NCBI RefSeq assembly: GCF_020080045.1
Contig: NZ_CP083451.1
Span: forward strand, 2,356,001 to 2,420,000
From: Comamonas odontotermitis
GTDB taxonomy: Bacteria; Pseudomonadota; Gammaproteobacteria; Burkholderiales; Burkholderiaceae_C
Direction of reading: 5' to 3'
DNA: 64,000 nt
Below the pieces are notes generated by a model, which worked only from the letters and a program-made list of their open reading frames with translations, searched no databases and was not told the origin of the DNA. A program made the translations under genes and the position numbers. Below, piece by piece: positions 34,303 to 43,326 of the stretch (the first letter of the stretch is position 1; each line of letters opens with the position of its first letter).

Positions 34303-34598
34303 GCTGCAGCTCCTGGTAAAGCAATGCCCCCGTCTGGTGGGTCCATGATGGGCGCTGGAAAACACGCTTCCTGCGGTGCATCCCACGCAATAGGCAGCAA
34401 CAGCGTCACCTGCAGCTGGCCGCCTGTGCGGGTCACGCTGCCAATGATGTGCTCACTGTCAACAGCATCCCCTGGCAAGATTGCACCTTCAGGAAGTTTG
34501 GAGAAGTCGAAGGCTTGTCCGTTCACAGTCAACCTGTCACCCTTCTTGGTGACTTTGAGAACGCCGTCGCGCACCTGTGGAGAAAGATCGATACGCAT
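34299..34598 (-). CDS. Small phage protein near tail fibre genes, 99 aa
   Basis: Starts MRIDLSPQVRDGVLKVTKKG behind an excellent GGAGGTGG Shine-Dalgarno. It contains a beta-rich core (LTVNGQAFDFSKLPEGAILP; GGQLQVTLLLPIAW) typical of small tail accessory proteins found after fibre genes. The ATG overlaps the upstream stop (TAATG). Function not established. Confidence 0.7.
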   Translation of the reverse strand: MRIDLSPQVRDGVLKVTKKGDRLTVNGQAFDFSKLPEGAILPGDAVDSEHIIGSVTRTGGQLQVTLLLPIAWDAPQEACFPAPIMDPPDGGIALPGAAA

Positions 34599-35137
34599 TA
34601 GAACCACCTCCCGATTGCAGTGACGCGGGTTGTGGCAGTGCCAGATTGGCTGGACAAAGCCAGAGGGAAGAAGTTGCACAAAGTGGTTGTACTGTCTCCG
34701 GGCGCCATCGGCGTAAGCTGGCTGCCAATACGAGTCTGCGGGATTACCTGGGGAGCAACCGCAAAAGTGGCCGGGAATGTCCAACCCTGGGTTGCAAAAT
34801 AGAACCCGCTGGCCTGTGTGTTCAAGTTGAGGGATTCGGTAAACGAATGCTGGCAGATCATTGTGCCGTCAGCAAAGCGCACAAACTCGCCATTCGCATT
34901 GCTGCCCCGTTGGACGATTGCGCCTGTTGGCACGCCGCCTGACTGAGATACCGTGCCAAGAATAGGTGCTACAGCGGCGGATCCAAGGCCCAATGCTGTG
35001 CGCACATCGGCCACGGTACCAGCGGAAACCCCAGTTCCGCCCGCAGCTATGCCGAGAAAGTCGCCTGCGGCAAATTCACGAAGCTCGCCGGTCGTGCCCG
35101 AGGTCGGAGTTAGTTTGAGGGGTGTTTGTGCTGCCAT
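34598..35137 (-). CDS. Putative phage tail fibre protein, 179 aa
   Basis: A Gly/Thr/Ser-rich beta protein beginning MAAQTPLKLTPTSGTTGELR. The segment DFLGIAAGGTGVSAGTVADV with ALGLG is the short repeat often seen before fibre tips ('v..GGTG.tt...aR..LGL'). The C-terminal part (GFYFATQGWTFPATFAVAPQ) resembles knob domains of fibres or phage tail proteins that are displayed to the host. Likely part of the receptor-binding apparatus. Confidence 0.7.
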   Translation of the reverse strand: MAAQTPLKLTPTSGTTGELREFAAGDFLGIAAGGTGVSAGTVADVRTALGLGSAAVAPILGTVSQSGGVPTGAIVQRGSNANGEFVRFADGTMICQHSFTESLNLNTQASGFYFATQGWTFPATFAVAPQVIPQTRIGSQLTPMAPGDSTTTLCNFFPLALSSQSGTATTRVTAIGRWF

Positions 35138-35140
35138 ATC

Positions 35141-35926
35141 TCACCCTTGGTAGAAAACAAAGAATTTCACAGGCCGTCCCAGAACCGTTGTGGATGCAGT
35201 GGCAGTGGTGGACAGTCGCAGGTGCGTGGTATTCGCAGAAATGTTGAACTGGGCGTCACTGAACCCGTTCCCATCCATCACAAGGAACCCGTCCGAGGTG
35301 GTCACGACTGCTCGCACCAGACAAATAACAGCCTGGCTCAGCCCATGCGCAACAATATTCCCGGTCGTACCTGTTGATGCAGGTGCTGTGCCAGTCAGAA
35401 GCAGGCACTTCAGGTTCGCAGGTGCCAATTCGCCAAGCTGGGCACCACCACTGAGGGTGCTTGCGCCCGTCACGCCGAGTGCGGAGACATCAGCTCCTGC
35501 GCTGAAAGTCTGTTTGCCACTCCAAGAGCGCGCCACGCCAGTGATGTAGCTCACCAGATTGGATAGGGTCAGCTTGAAGTTGGCCGCCGCGCGCCGGATG
35601 ACCAGCAGATCAGCATCCTGGCCAGAGGCAGCAGTCAGACCATTGAAGTCCGCATCCAGCTTCCCCGAGATGTCCACGGGAGCGGAGGATTCTGGGTTCA
35701 AGCCGATGCGCCACACCCCAGCCGCGCCAGTGGATACCTCCCGGCTGGTGCCGTTGGCGAGGTACACAAGCGCAGGCCCAGACGCCCCGATGGTGATTCT
35801 TCGGACGCCTCCGCCCGCTAGAGTCACAGGGACACTGCGCTCAGGAGTATCCAGCGTCTCGCCCGCAGGCAATTGCCGGCGCACGCCAGCAATCGAAACA
35901 ATGGGTCTGCGGACGGCGCTGGGCAT
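35141..35926 (-). CDS. Putative tail fibre/appendage protein, 261 aa
   Basis: Starts MPSAVRRPIVSIAGVRRQLP. Beta-rich with several fibre-type segments (SGKLDADFNGLTAASGQDAD, SWSGKQTFSAGADVSALGVT, ASTLSGG), and a C-terminal sandwich-like domain ending RPVKFFVFYQG, similar in style to the tip of the neighbouring fibre. Located three bases from each neighbour. Receptor or trimer-stalk function is inferred. Confidence 0.65.
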   Translation of the reverse strand: MPSAVRRPIVSIAGVRRQLPAGETLDTPERSVPVTLAGGGVRRITIGASGPALVYLANGTSREVSTGAAGVWRIGLNPESSAPVDISGKLDADFNGLTAASGQDADLLVIRRAAANFKLTLSNLVSYITGVARSWSGKQTFSAGADVSALGVTGASTLSGGAQLGELAPANLKCLLLTGTAPASTGTTGNIVAHGLSQAVICLVRAVVTTSDGFLVMDGNGFSDAQFNISANTTHLRLSTTATASTTVLGRPVKFFVFYQG

Positions 35927-35929
35927 GGC

Positions 35930-36460
35930 TTACAGGACCACGTAGCCCTGATCGTCGGTCACAAGCTCGGTAGCACTCTTCGCGACGCCCAGGTACTGGC
36001 TCACCTTGCTCACATTGGCCGTGTCGGTTTCATCCAGCGGGGTGTTGATGACCCCGCCCGCGGTGCCCAGGAAGTAGCGCGCACCGACCGTCAGCCCCGT
36101 GAGCCCTGCATTCGTTCCATCCAATGGATAGCCGGTGCCCACCGCACCATTGACCACGGAAGCGATCACATAGCCGTCGGCTTGCCGGCCATTGCTGTTA
36201 TCCGCCAGCCGCATGCTGAAAACACCCGCGTTGTCCCAGAAGTTGATGAACTTGCCAGCGCCAATTGCTTCGGAGGCCGTGGCCTGGGTGGTATTGGCAC
36301 CAATGCCGACTGGCATCATGCTCAAGTCCCATCGTCCATCAGGCCCAAGTGCGCCGAGCTTGCCGGCATCAGCCACACCCGCAGACGTAGCGATCCCGAA
36401 AATCTGTTTGGTCTTGCCCGCGACGCGCGCCAGGAAGCCTTGTGTGGGTTGGGTAGCCAT
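35930..36460 (-). CDS. Phage appendage-associated protein, 176 aa
   Basis: Starts MATQPTQGFLARVAGKTKQI. Contains ATEAIGAGKF-like TASEAIGAGKFINFWDNAGV, RQADGYVIASV and GARYFLGTAGGVINTPL with a final VSQYLGVAKSATEL. These blocks are typical of small phage capsid-decoration or fibre-associated proteins of the type 'YFL...GGvt...p...G...Q.vG.A.s'. The neighbour upstream (36464-37051) ends in a similar 'YLGAAGQLTQTSP...LIGVALS' block, so the two are distant paralogues. Confidence 0.65.
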   Translation of the reverse strand: MATQPTQGFLARVAGKTKQIFGIATSAGVADAGKLGALGPDGRWDLSMMPVGIGANTTQATASEAIGAGKFINFWDNAGVFSMRLADNSNGRQADGYVIASVVNGAVGTGYPLDGTNAGLTGLTVGARYFLGTAGGVINTPLDETDTANVSKVSQYLGVAKSATELVTDDQGYVVL

Positions 36461-36463
36461 GGG

Positions 36464-37051
36464 TCACTCCATTTCAATAGGGTCTTGGATGTTGAGCAGC
36501 AGCCGGGTCGGAGACAGCGCTACGCCGATAAGTACGTCGAAACCTGTAGCAGGCGAGGTTTGGGTGAGCTGGCCAGCAGCGCCGAGATACACGCGCACGC
36601 CGGGTGTCCAGCCCCAAGCGGCATCGTCAATGGATCCCAGGCGCTGCACCAGTACCTGCTGATTGGCTTCGGCAGCCGTGGTGGTCACACCCAGGAGCGT
36701 GAACACCTCGCCCGCTTCCGTAGCATCCGCCAGCCATACCCGGCCAGCAGCGCCCTCAAATACTGCGCGCAATGCACTCAGCTGCTCGCCCGCCGTGCGC
36801 TCGAGCACCTGGCCGCCAGCTGGCCCAGGGATACCCGGTGGGCCCTGCTCTCCGGCGGCCACCACAACCTGGGTGTCTTCAACAGGAAGCACCAGCAAAT
36901 CGGTTTCTTCGTCCAGAGTGACCACCGAAGGCGCAGCATCCTCAATGAACACCGCCGCCTCGGGCACTGGCATGACCAGCACATCGGCTGGCTGCTGGTC
37001 CACGATCACATTGGCATCAGGAACCTGGATCACCACGTCTTCGGTGTTCAT
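36464..37051 (-). CDS. Phage structural protein with collagen-like turn, 195 aa
   Basis: The N-terminal 65 residues consist of short repeated strands with hydrophobic-acidic alternation (VVIQVPDANVIVDQQPADVL, VVTLDEETDLLVLPVEDTQV), then a brief collagen-like GEQGPPGIPGPAGG, then a globular domain (VLVQRLGSIDDAAWGWTPGV, VYLGAAGQLTQTSPATGFDV). The architecture (strand repeat, trimerising collagen motif, small globular tip) suggests an oligomeric virion appendage. Overlaps the upstream gene by four bases. Confidence 0.65.
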   Translation of the reverse strand: MNTEDVVIQVPDANVIVDQQPADVLVMPVPEAAVFIEDAAPSVVTLDEETDLLVLPVEDTQVVVAAGEQGPPGIPGPAGGQVLERTAGEQLSALRAVFEGAAGRVWLADATEAGEVFTLLGVTTTAAEANQQVLVQRLGSIDDAAWGWTPGVRVYLGAAGQLTQTSPATGFDVLIGVALSPTRLLLNIQDPIEME

Positions 37052-37494
37052 CGGGTGCCCTCCGGCTCCACGGACCAGGTGATTTCAGCCACGCGGGTTA
37101 CGTCGTTATTGGGGTGGACGATCTCCAGCTGACCAATAGCCTGGCTCCAAGTCTCGGGAGGCTGGTCGCCGTAGGGAATACCGCTGGTGGTCGCGGCATC
37201 CAGCACGAATTTGATCCATCCATTGCCCTCTGAGAGGTCAATGCGGCCGTTCTCGGTCGTCAGCTCCAGCAGCACAGCAGACGCGAGCACCTCACTGCGC
37301 AACTGCATGCGTGCCTTGCAGTCGGTCAAGTCCACCGGCACCAGATCGGAATCGGGAACCGGCGCGCCATTGTCAGCGCGCACCAACTTGCCGCAATGTA
37401 CTTTGGTGGGGTAAGGGGCGGTGCACCAGCGGAAGCCACGCCGGAACGTGGCGCCCTGGTAGATCGTGTAGCAAAAGCGAGCAGGCGCTGTCAT
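37048..37494 (-). CDS. Phage structural protein, 148 aa
   Basis: Starts MTAPARFCYTIYQGATFRRG, a pattern like 'i.qGaTF.r...w' found at the N-terminus of many small phage baseplate or appendage proteins. It is followed by LVPVDLTDCKARMQLRSEV and LELTTENGRIDLSEGNGWIK and a C-terminal strand pair. The Cys residues (FCYTIY, WCTAPY, HCGKLV, DCKAR) might bind metal. A phage late motif lies 31 bases upstream of the start. Confidence 0.65.
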   Translation of the reverse strand: MTAPARFCYTIYQGATFRRGFRWCTAPYPTKVHCGKLVRADNGAPVPDSDLVPVDLTDCKARMQLRSEVLASAVLLELTTENGRIDLSEGNGWIKFVLDAATTSGIPYGDQPPETWSQAIGQLEIVHPNNDVTRVAEITWSVEPEGTR

Positions 37495-37525
37495 GGCTGA
37501 AAGTGTCAGCCAGCAGCGCCCGCAG

Positions 37526-37546
37526 GTCGAACCCTATACGGGGGAG
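37526..37546 (-). promoter_or_regulatory. Phage late motif, site B
   Basis: Minus strand CTCCCCCGTATAGGGTTCGA ending in C; 31 bases upstream of the next start codon and within a 60-base intergenic gap. Confidence 0.65.
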
Positions 37547-37554
37547 CGCCTCAA

Positions 37555-39366
37555 TCAATCCACCTGATGGACGTAGGTATCGGACGATCCGGCGCTGATA
37601 CCCGCCGATGCGCTCACCATGGACCAGGCCGAGCCCACCTGCTGCGAACCGGTCACCAGCATGACCTTGGCGGCATCCATGCGCGCATCGTTGGCGTGGA
37701 TGATGGCGTCGTTGTTGGCCTTCTCCACCCGGTAGGTGATCTCGCGCACAGCGTTGTACTGTGCCACCTCGGCCTCCCAGCGCCGCGCGAACGAGGTGGC
37801 CTGTGCCTCTGCAGCATGGGCACCGGCGCGGTAGCCGTCCAGGATGACGGAAGACTGGCGCGCCGCAGCCTCAATGCGTGTCGACTCAGCAGCAAGTCGC
37901 GCTTTCCAGCCATCCCACTCCAACCCCTTCGCAGAGATCAAACCTTGGTAGCGGGCCACCTCGGCACGCGCGCGCTCGGCCTGGGCTCCCACCTTGGCGC
38001 TGTAGGCCTGCACCATGCGGCCATAGACTTCTGCCTTGGTGCCTTCTGCGCTGATCTGCACCTTGTAGAGTTCAGATTTGGCTTGCTCGGCGTTGATCGT
38101 CGCCACGAAGGCCTTGATCTGCTCGCCGCCCGCTTGAATGCGGGTGCGCTCCACCTCCACCAGCGTCTGGGCAGCCTGCACCTGAACCTTGTAGATCTCG
38201 ACGGCTGCCATGCGCGCCTCGATCTCGGCCTTGTAGCGATCCACCAAGCTCTTGTTGATGTCGGCCTTGGCCTGCTCAGCCAGCAGCAGCGCCCGGAACA
38301 CTTCAACCTTGGTCTGCTCCGCCTTGATGAGCGTTTCATAGGCAGAGGCAAAGGCCTGGTAGCCCACCAACAGCGCCTTGTACTGCTCGAGCGCGGCGTT
38401 GTGTACGGCAATGGCATTGTCGGCAGCGGCCTTGGTGGATTCGTACACCAGCATTTCCCACTTGTAATGCTGGTCCATCAGCTGGCCTTCCAGCTGCAGC
38501 GCGGCCTGGATGGAGTTTTGCAGGTTCTGCTGCTCCAGGTCGGCCTGCTTGATGGATACATCGCGCGACAAGCCGGAGAGCTTGTCCTGCAGTTCACGGC
38601 GGGCGTCAGCCAGCTGGCCAGCCATCACGCCAGACGGCAGCGGATAGCCCAGCGCCTCGGCAGCCCGCATCACATCCTGTTCCCGGGCCAGGGCGATTTG
38701 CGTCTCACGGTCGCGGCCACGGTCCCAGATCTGCTGCTCCACGATGGGTGACAGGCCCGTGCCGCCATGGATGCGGGCGTTCAGCGTGGCCTTGAGGCTG
38801 TCCAGCAGCTGCGAGGCGTAGCGTGCACCCGGGGTGTAGCGCATGGGCTCCGGCTGCAGGATGGCCAACTCCGGGATGTTGTCGAGCTTGGCCAGCCAGT
38901 CCTCGTGCAAGTCGATCCCGCCAAAAGTGTGCACCTGCAAATCGAGCATCTGCGGGCCGTCAGGCAGGACCACCACGGGCGCATCAGGCATAGCCACATC
39001 CCGCATCTCAGGGAGATTGGGGGCCTGGCCTATGGTGATGGTAGGCGCTACGCCGAAGTTAAGCGTGGGCGCTGGGGTGTTGAAGTCCGAGAACTGCACA
39101 TCCTTCATGCTCCCGGTGAAGGGGCTGGGCATGCCGTCGGGCAGATCGAAGTCGATGCCCGGCACCTTGGGCAGTTCGGGGATCGGCGGCAGATTGGGCG
39201 CACCCAGCGTGCTCCATTGGATGGAAATCTGAGGCGGCTGGTAGATGCTGTCATTGAGCGCCTTCTGGAAGGTGCTCACCTCTGCAGCGGCTTTGTCAGC
39301 CAGAACCACAGAGCGGTCGTACTTGTCTTTGACGATTTCGGCGGGGCCGTTGACTCCGGTTGCCAT
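37555..39366 (-). CDS. Large virion protein with long coiled coil, 603 aa
   Basis: The first 170 residues are Pro-rich with short strands (PPIPELPKVPGIDFDLPDGM). From about residue 230 to 560 there is nearly uninterrupted Ala/Glu/Lys/Gln-rich helix (EIEARMAAVEIYKVQVQAAQ, AKSELYKVQISAEGTKAEVY), repeating in roughly 25-30-residue units with 'A...E..K' spacing. Such a rod could act as a tail-tube, fibre-shaft or internal virion protein. It lies among tail genes and is not a typical tape measure, as it is short and follows them in order. No family recognised. Confidence 0.7.
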   Translation of the reverse strand: MATGVNGPAEIVKDKYDRSVVLADKAAAEVSTFQKALNDSIYQPPQISIQWSTLGAPNLPPIPELPKVPGIDFDLPDGMPSPFTGSMKDVQFSDFNTPAPTLNFGVAPTITIGQAPNLPEMRDVAMPDAPVVVLPDGPQMLDLQVHTFGGIDLHEDWLAKLDNIPELAILQPEPMRYTPGARYASQLLDSLKATLNARIHGGTGLSPIVEQQIWDRGRDRETQIALAREQDVMRAAEALGYPLPSGVMAGQLADARRELQDKLSGLSRDVSIKQADLEQQNLQNSIQAALQLEGQLMDQHYKWEMLVYESTKAAADNAIAVHNAALEQYKALLVGYQAFASAYETLIKAEQTKVEVFRALLLAEQAKADINKSLVDRYKAEIEARMAAVEIYKVQVQAAQTLVEVERTRIQAGGEQIKAFVATINAEQAKSELYKVQISAEGTKAEVYGRMVQAYSAKVGAQAERARAEVARYQGLISAKGLEWDGWKARLAAESTRIEAAARQSSVILDGYRAGAHAAEAQATSFARRWEAEVAQYNAVREITYRVEKANNDAIIHANDARMDAAKVMLVTGSQQVGSAWSMVSASAGISAGSSDTYVHQVD

Positions 39367-39368
39367 GG

Positions 39369-39809
39369 TTAGACTCTCCGTGTTTTGGATTCAAGGGTGA
39401 GGATCTCGATGCGGTCGAGGCTGAATTTCTGGCCGGCCGGGTTGCTCAGGGCAAAGCCCAGGTAGTTCTCGCGGATGCCCTTACCCACGATGCACCGGGT
39501 CTGTTCGCTGCACCGCAGTGGAAACTCATAGGCCCAGGGCATGCCATTGGGCCCGAGCACACTGAACTGCGCGCAGCCCGCGCCCTTCATCGACAGGTAG
39601 ACCATGCTCAGGCGCTTCTTGAGCGTCGATTCGCGCAAGGTGGCCGGCAGCCGGATATTGGCCACGATGGGCTGGCCGTTGTCGGTATCGCCGCCCAGCG
39701 TGTAGAGGCCACTGGCATCGCCCGCATGGGTGGGCGTGATGCTTTGGAAGGCGAAGCCGGTGTATTCCGACACAGCGCCACTCAGGGTGTTACAGACGAT
39801 GGTATTCAT
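39369..39809 (-). CDS. Phage structural protein, 146 aa
   Basis: Starts MNTIVCNTLSGAVSEYTGFA. The core is beta-rich (FQSITPTHAGDASGLYTLGG, IVANIRLPATLRESTLKKRL, QKFSLDRIEILTL) and looks like a small jelly-roll or sandwich. It is coupled to the upstream 785-residue protein by a four-base overlap. No family recognised; presumably a tail accessory subunit. Confidence 0.6.
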   Translation of the reverse strand: MNTIVCNTLSGAVSEYTGFAFQSITPTHAGDASGLYTLGGDTDNGQPIVANIRLPATLRESTLKKRLSMVYLSMKGAGCAQFSVLGPNGMPWAYEFPLRCSEQTRCIVGKGIRENYLGFALSNPAGQKFSLDRIEILTLESKTRRV

Positions 39810-42163
39810 ACGGATATGAGATGTGCGCTGAATGACTGCAGGGCTCCTGCACTCTGGGGCACCAGAGCATCCAGGGGAGTGAGCACGCCTGCAGGAGAGA
39901 TGGCTTGGGCATAGACCACCTGCCCAGCTTCATTGGTGACCAGCAGTGCACCCCCACCGCTGTTGGGATCGATGGCGGTTTTCACCCACTGGAGGCCTTC
40001 CACTTTGGCCACTGGGTAGATATCCTTCACTCGGTCAATTGCGCTGTCTTTGGTGATTTCGACATCGCCAATGCCGCTTGGAATAATCACGCCGGCTACT
40101 GCCGGAACGTGCGTGTTATCCGGTAGGCTCCACAGCGCCCCAATTTTTCCGCGCAAAAGTGAGTGATTGCGGTCAGCAGGAGTGAATGGGCTGAATGAAA
40201 AAACACCAACCAGCGTATCGTCCTTGCGCCGCGTGTAGGAGCTTTCAGTGGGTGTGAATTCGACTTCAAATATCTTCTTGTTTTTGAGCAGCACCACCAG
40301 TTTCGCAGTAGTACCAGCAGTAGAGACAGTCGTGAACTCACCGGCATTGTTCACCGTGTATTGGCTGGTGGTGATTTCAAGGCAGGCAATGATCCCGAGA
40401 ATGGGGTTGATATGGACAATTTCTCTGCGCACATGCCTTCCGGAGATACCGGTATAGAGAACTTCCTTTTCTTCTACGCCTGATTCCGAATACCTGCCCC
40501 TTGCGTAGTTCTGCTGCATACGCACAACCAAATCAACATCATTGGTGACCAGCTCGCCCCATGGGGTTTCCAGCGTTGTTTTGGATCGAAGTGTCGCCGC
40601 ACGCTTGGCGATGTATTTTTCGCCAAGCATCGTGAAATCAAACTGCAGGTCAGGCGCCGGATCAGCGTCGAAGTAGGCATTGAAGTCAATAAAGTTGTCC
40701 AGGCCTCCGCTGAAATCTGGCGTTATATCGTCCAGATCGATATAGCTGAGAGTGTCATTGGCGGTCCTCCCATTTACCTTCCAAAGTGGTGCACCAAATA
40801 CAGAATGCACCAAGCCATGGTCGAAATCCTCATTTACCGAAGATTCAACCACTGCATTCTTTTCATCCTCAACTCTTGCAAAGAATGCAATCTTCTGGTC
40901 CTGCCAGCCACGGGCAAGATACACAGGCACACGGTAGTTCTTCTTCTTGCGCACGCGCTCGACCGTTTCAGCACGGCCACGCACATCTTTCCAACCAATA
41001 TCGGTTTGGTGATATGTCCTGACATATTGACCAACACCCGGATCGAAGTATGCAATGTAGCTGGTCGATTTCAGGGGTGTCAGTCCAGAGTCAGCCCAGC
41101 CATGCTTGCTGAACTCGAAATGCGTCTGCTCCACCAGATCACCGAATTCATTGGGCGCTTTGGGGGGCTCTAACAGGGTCAACTCAGGCAGCGCGTGCCG
41201 AACCACAACAGCCGAATAATCGCCATTTGGAGAAAGTGTCACCTTCAACTCGTGGGTAACGAAATCCACCCAGCCTTCGCCCGTGTCCGTGGCGCCGACT
41301 ACATTGCCAATGGCAGAAACTGACCAAGCAGGGAAGAACACAGCTGATCCATCGCGCAACCGGCTGAAGGTGGCAACACCATACAAATGGGATTGTGTAA
41401 GGTTGAAATCAGGGTTCGATGCCTGTACGGTTTGCTTGGAAGGCGGTACGGTATAGAACTCATCGGGCGTTTCCTCAAACACCTTGCGTTTTGCGAGATC
41501 AGCTTCATAAATCTGGGCCGTGAGTGCATCGGTCCGCACCACCTGCACATACTTGCCGGCAGGCGATACCACATTGGCCACATTGGAGGCGCCTCCGCTC
41601 TGGAGGCCATAGGCCACCCCCTTCTCTACAGAAGTTGCCCCACCGGCAACAATCAAGCTCGGCAGGTTCTCTTCTGAAAACCTTCGCGATAGATTGGGAG
41701 TTGCCCCGCCAGAAGCTGTGTCGTCCGTGAAATATGCATTCCTGGTGCTCGATGCCCATACCCCCGAGCCGCCATAGACGATGGGCGCCCGCCGAATAAC
41801 CCAGGCTTCATTGCGATAGGCCAGCACATATTGGTACCGCGCGCCAAGATCAAAGGTGGCAAAGAAGCTGACCCCACCCATGGCAAGCCCCTGCTCAGCG
41901 ACCCCCACAGGCCAGATGGTCATCACCGTGCTATTGCCAATGGTGACGATCTGGTAGCGAGAGCCGTCCTTCAGAACCCCTTGTTCGTTCGGGTTGCGCC
42001 AGAACGAGACGCGGCTGCGGCCACAAAAGCGAGCAAACTCCGTCTGGGCCATGGCCAGTTGCTCTACCGTGGCGCGCCCGCCCATGACACGAAGCGCCGG
42101 CGGCGCCATGCTGGTGGTGCGGCGCCCGTCAGGCGTCAGGGCATAGGGGTTCCACAGACTCAT
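39806..42163 (-). CDS. Large tail-associated protein, 785 aa
   Basis: Starts MSLWNPYALTPDGRRTTSMA, with the ATG overlapping the previous stop (ATGA), which is why I prefer it to the start 49 codons upstream. It is beta-rich throughout, with stretches like RYQYVLAYRNEAWVIRRAPI, VVVRHALPELTLLEPPKAPN, ARGRYSESGVEEKEVLYTGI and NIGALWSLPD-like IGALWSLPDNTHVPAVAG. Probably a baseplate, tail-hub or appendage scaffold in a short-tailed virion. No catalytic motif found. Confidence 0.65.
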   Translation of the reverse strand: MSLWNPYALTPDGRRTTSMAPPALRVMGGRATVEQLAMAQTEFARFCGRSRVSFWRNPNEQGVLKDGSRYQIVTIGNSTVMTIWPVGVAEQGLAMGGVSFFATFDLGARYQYVLAYRNEAWVIRRAPIVYGGSGVWASSTRNAYFTDDTASGGATPNLSRRFSEENLPSLIVAGGATSVEKGVAYGLQSGGASNVANVVSPAGKYVQVVRTDALTAQIYEADLAKRKVFEETPDEFYTVPPSKQTVQASNPDFNLTQSHLYGVATFSRLRDGSAVFFPAWSVSAIGNVVGATDTGEGWVDFVTHELKVTLSPNGDYSAVVVRHALPELTLLEPPKAPNEFGDLVEQTHFEFSKHGWADSGLTPLKSTSYIAYFDPGVGQYVRTYHQTDIGWKDVRGRAETVERVRKKKNYRVPVYLARGWQDQKIAFFARVEDEKNAVVESSVNEDFDHGLVHSVFGAPLWKVNGRTANDTLSYIDLDDITPDFSGGLDNFIDFNAYFDADPAPDLQFDFTMLGEKYIAKRAATLRSKTTLETPWGELVTNDVDLVVRMQQNYARGRYSESGVEEKEVLYTGISGRHVRREIVHINPILGIIACLEITTSQYTVNNAGEFTTVSTAGTTAKLVVLLKNKKIFEVEFTPTESSYTRRKDDTLVGVFSFSPFTPADRNHSLLRGKIGALWSLPDNTHVPAVAGVIIPSGIGDVEITKDSAIDRVKDIYPVAKVEGLQWVKTAIDPNSGGGALLVTNEAGQVVYAQAISPAGVLTPLDALVPQSAGALQSFSAHLISV

Positions 42164-43326
42164 TGCGTCGCCGCCACATACTGAGGGATGCCGTCCACCT
42201 CGCGCCAGGTGGCGCATACCTCTTTGACAGTGGTGCGGTAGCGGTTGGCCGTCAGGCTGGAAGTCTGGCCGCCGTTGAAGCCTGCCACGATCTCGCCACC
42301 GGCAATACACACCATGCCCATCCCCGTGCCCGCGCCATCTCCGAACTTGAGGCGATCACCGCGCACCGAAACGCCTGAGCCCAGAACCACGGGGCCGCGC
42401 TTGGTGGGCTGGTGGGCCAGCTGGTCCCAGGTGGTGCCCGAGAGGAATATCAGGTCCTGGTCGGTTCCCACGTAGACGCCATCGTCCACTGGCTGGATGG
42501 CTGTGATCTTGCCCGCTAGCTGCTTGAAATCGCGCCAGTCCGAGAGGTGCGTCACTGACGGGCGGCTTGCCCAGAGTACATTGCCCTGCGCTACCAACAC
42601 ACGGCCGCGCCAGAAGGCCGTGATCGTTCCCACCGGGAATGGCTCTGCGCCCAGGGTGCGGCAGGGCAGCACCAGCGATGCATTGTTGCCACCGTATTCA
42701 AAGCTGCTCCCCGTGGTGGTGCCGGCCAGATAAGCGCCCTCCCCGTCCTTGCCGCTCAGGTAGACATTGATCGCATAGCCAAAAAGCACCGGCAGGCCAC
42801 CCAGGCGCAAGCCGCCCTGCGCCACCGCCACAGGCGCCGAGCTGATGGCAGGGCCTTCCAGGCGATCCGTGATGCGCACATAGCTCAGGGAGTAGCGGTA
42901 GTCGCCGGGGTCAAGCTGTCCGAACGCGGTATCTGGCAGCCCCAGCGACTCAGGCACCGGTACGCTGCGCTCTACGCCTGTGCGCCCATCGGTCACCCCA
43001 TGGATCAATCCATTGGTGTAAGTGGTGCGACCGTCTGGCAGATCGCAGTACCAGACGCGATCTGAGCCCAGCGCCGGATGGATGACATGCCGCGCGCCAT
43101 CGGGCCAGATGGCCATGAGCACACTGCCGCAAGTCGCCAGCATGTAGCCCTGTGCCTGGTGCAGGTTCTTGTGGCAGGCCTCATCAGCCAGCGCGAAGCC
43201 TCCCCGGCGCGTGATCTCGCCCGTGAGGCCAATGTCTACGTTTTCGGCGGCGATCAGGTCTTTGCCCGTCAGCCGGTGCCCGGGCTGCAGGTTGTTGATG
43301 CCCGTGAAGTCTGCAAAGGTCAGCAT
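42160..43326 (-). CDS. Beta-propeller-like tail/DNA-stabilisation protein, 388 aa
   Basis: The N-terminus (MLTFADFTGINNLQPGHRLT; AENVDIGLTGEITRRGGF) matches the style of P22 gp10-like proteins, in which 'ENV.i...G.i.rRpGf' opens a series of blades. Repeated blades follow: GYMLATCGSVLMAIW, RVWYCDLPDGRTTYTNGLIH, AYLAGTTTGSSFEYGG, VYVGTDQDLIFLSGTTW. In P22 such proteins close the portal-tail channel after packaging; the analogy is structural and inferred. It overlaps both neighbours. Confidence 0.65.
   Translation of the reverse strand: MLTFADFTGINNLQPGHRLTGKDLIAAENVDIGLTGEITRRGGFALADEACHKNLHQAQGYMLATCGSVLMAIWPDGARHVIHPALGSDRVWYCDLPDGRTTYTNGLIHGVTDGRTGVERSVPVPESLGLPDTAFGQLDPGDYRYSLSYVRITDRLEGPAISSAPVAVAQGGLRLGGLPVLFGYAINVYLSGKDGEGAYLAGTTTGSSFEYGGNNASLVLPCRTLGAEPFPVGTITAFWRGRVLVAQGNVLWASRPSVTHLSDWRDFKQLAGKITAIQPVDDGVYVGTDQDLIFLSGTTWDQLAHQPTKRGPVVLGSGVSVRGDRLKFGDGAGTGMGMVCIAGGEIVAGFNGGQTSSLTANRYRTTVKEVCATWREVDGIPQYVAATQ

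Noticed and set aside
34598..37494. A diversity-generating retroelement acting on the tail fibre genes
   Set aside because: No reverse transcriptase and no near-identical template/variable repeat pair was seen in the window.
35873..38751. Long plus-strand ORFs (419 and 394 codons) over tail genes
   Set aside because: Both are antisense to well-packed, overlapping minus-strand phage genes and show no domain.
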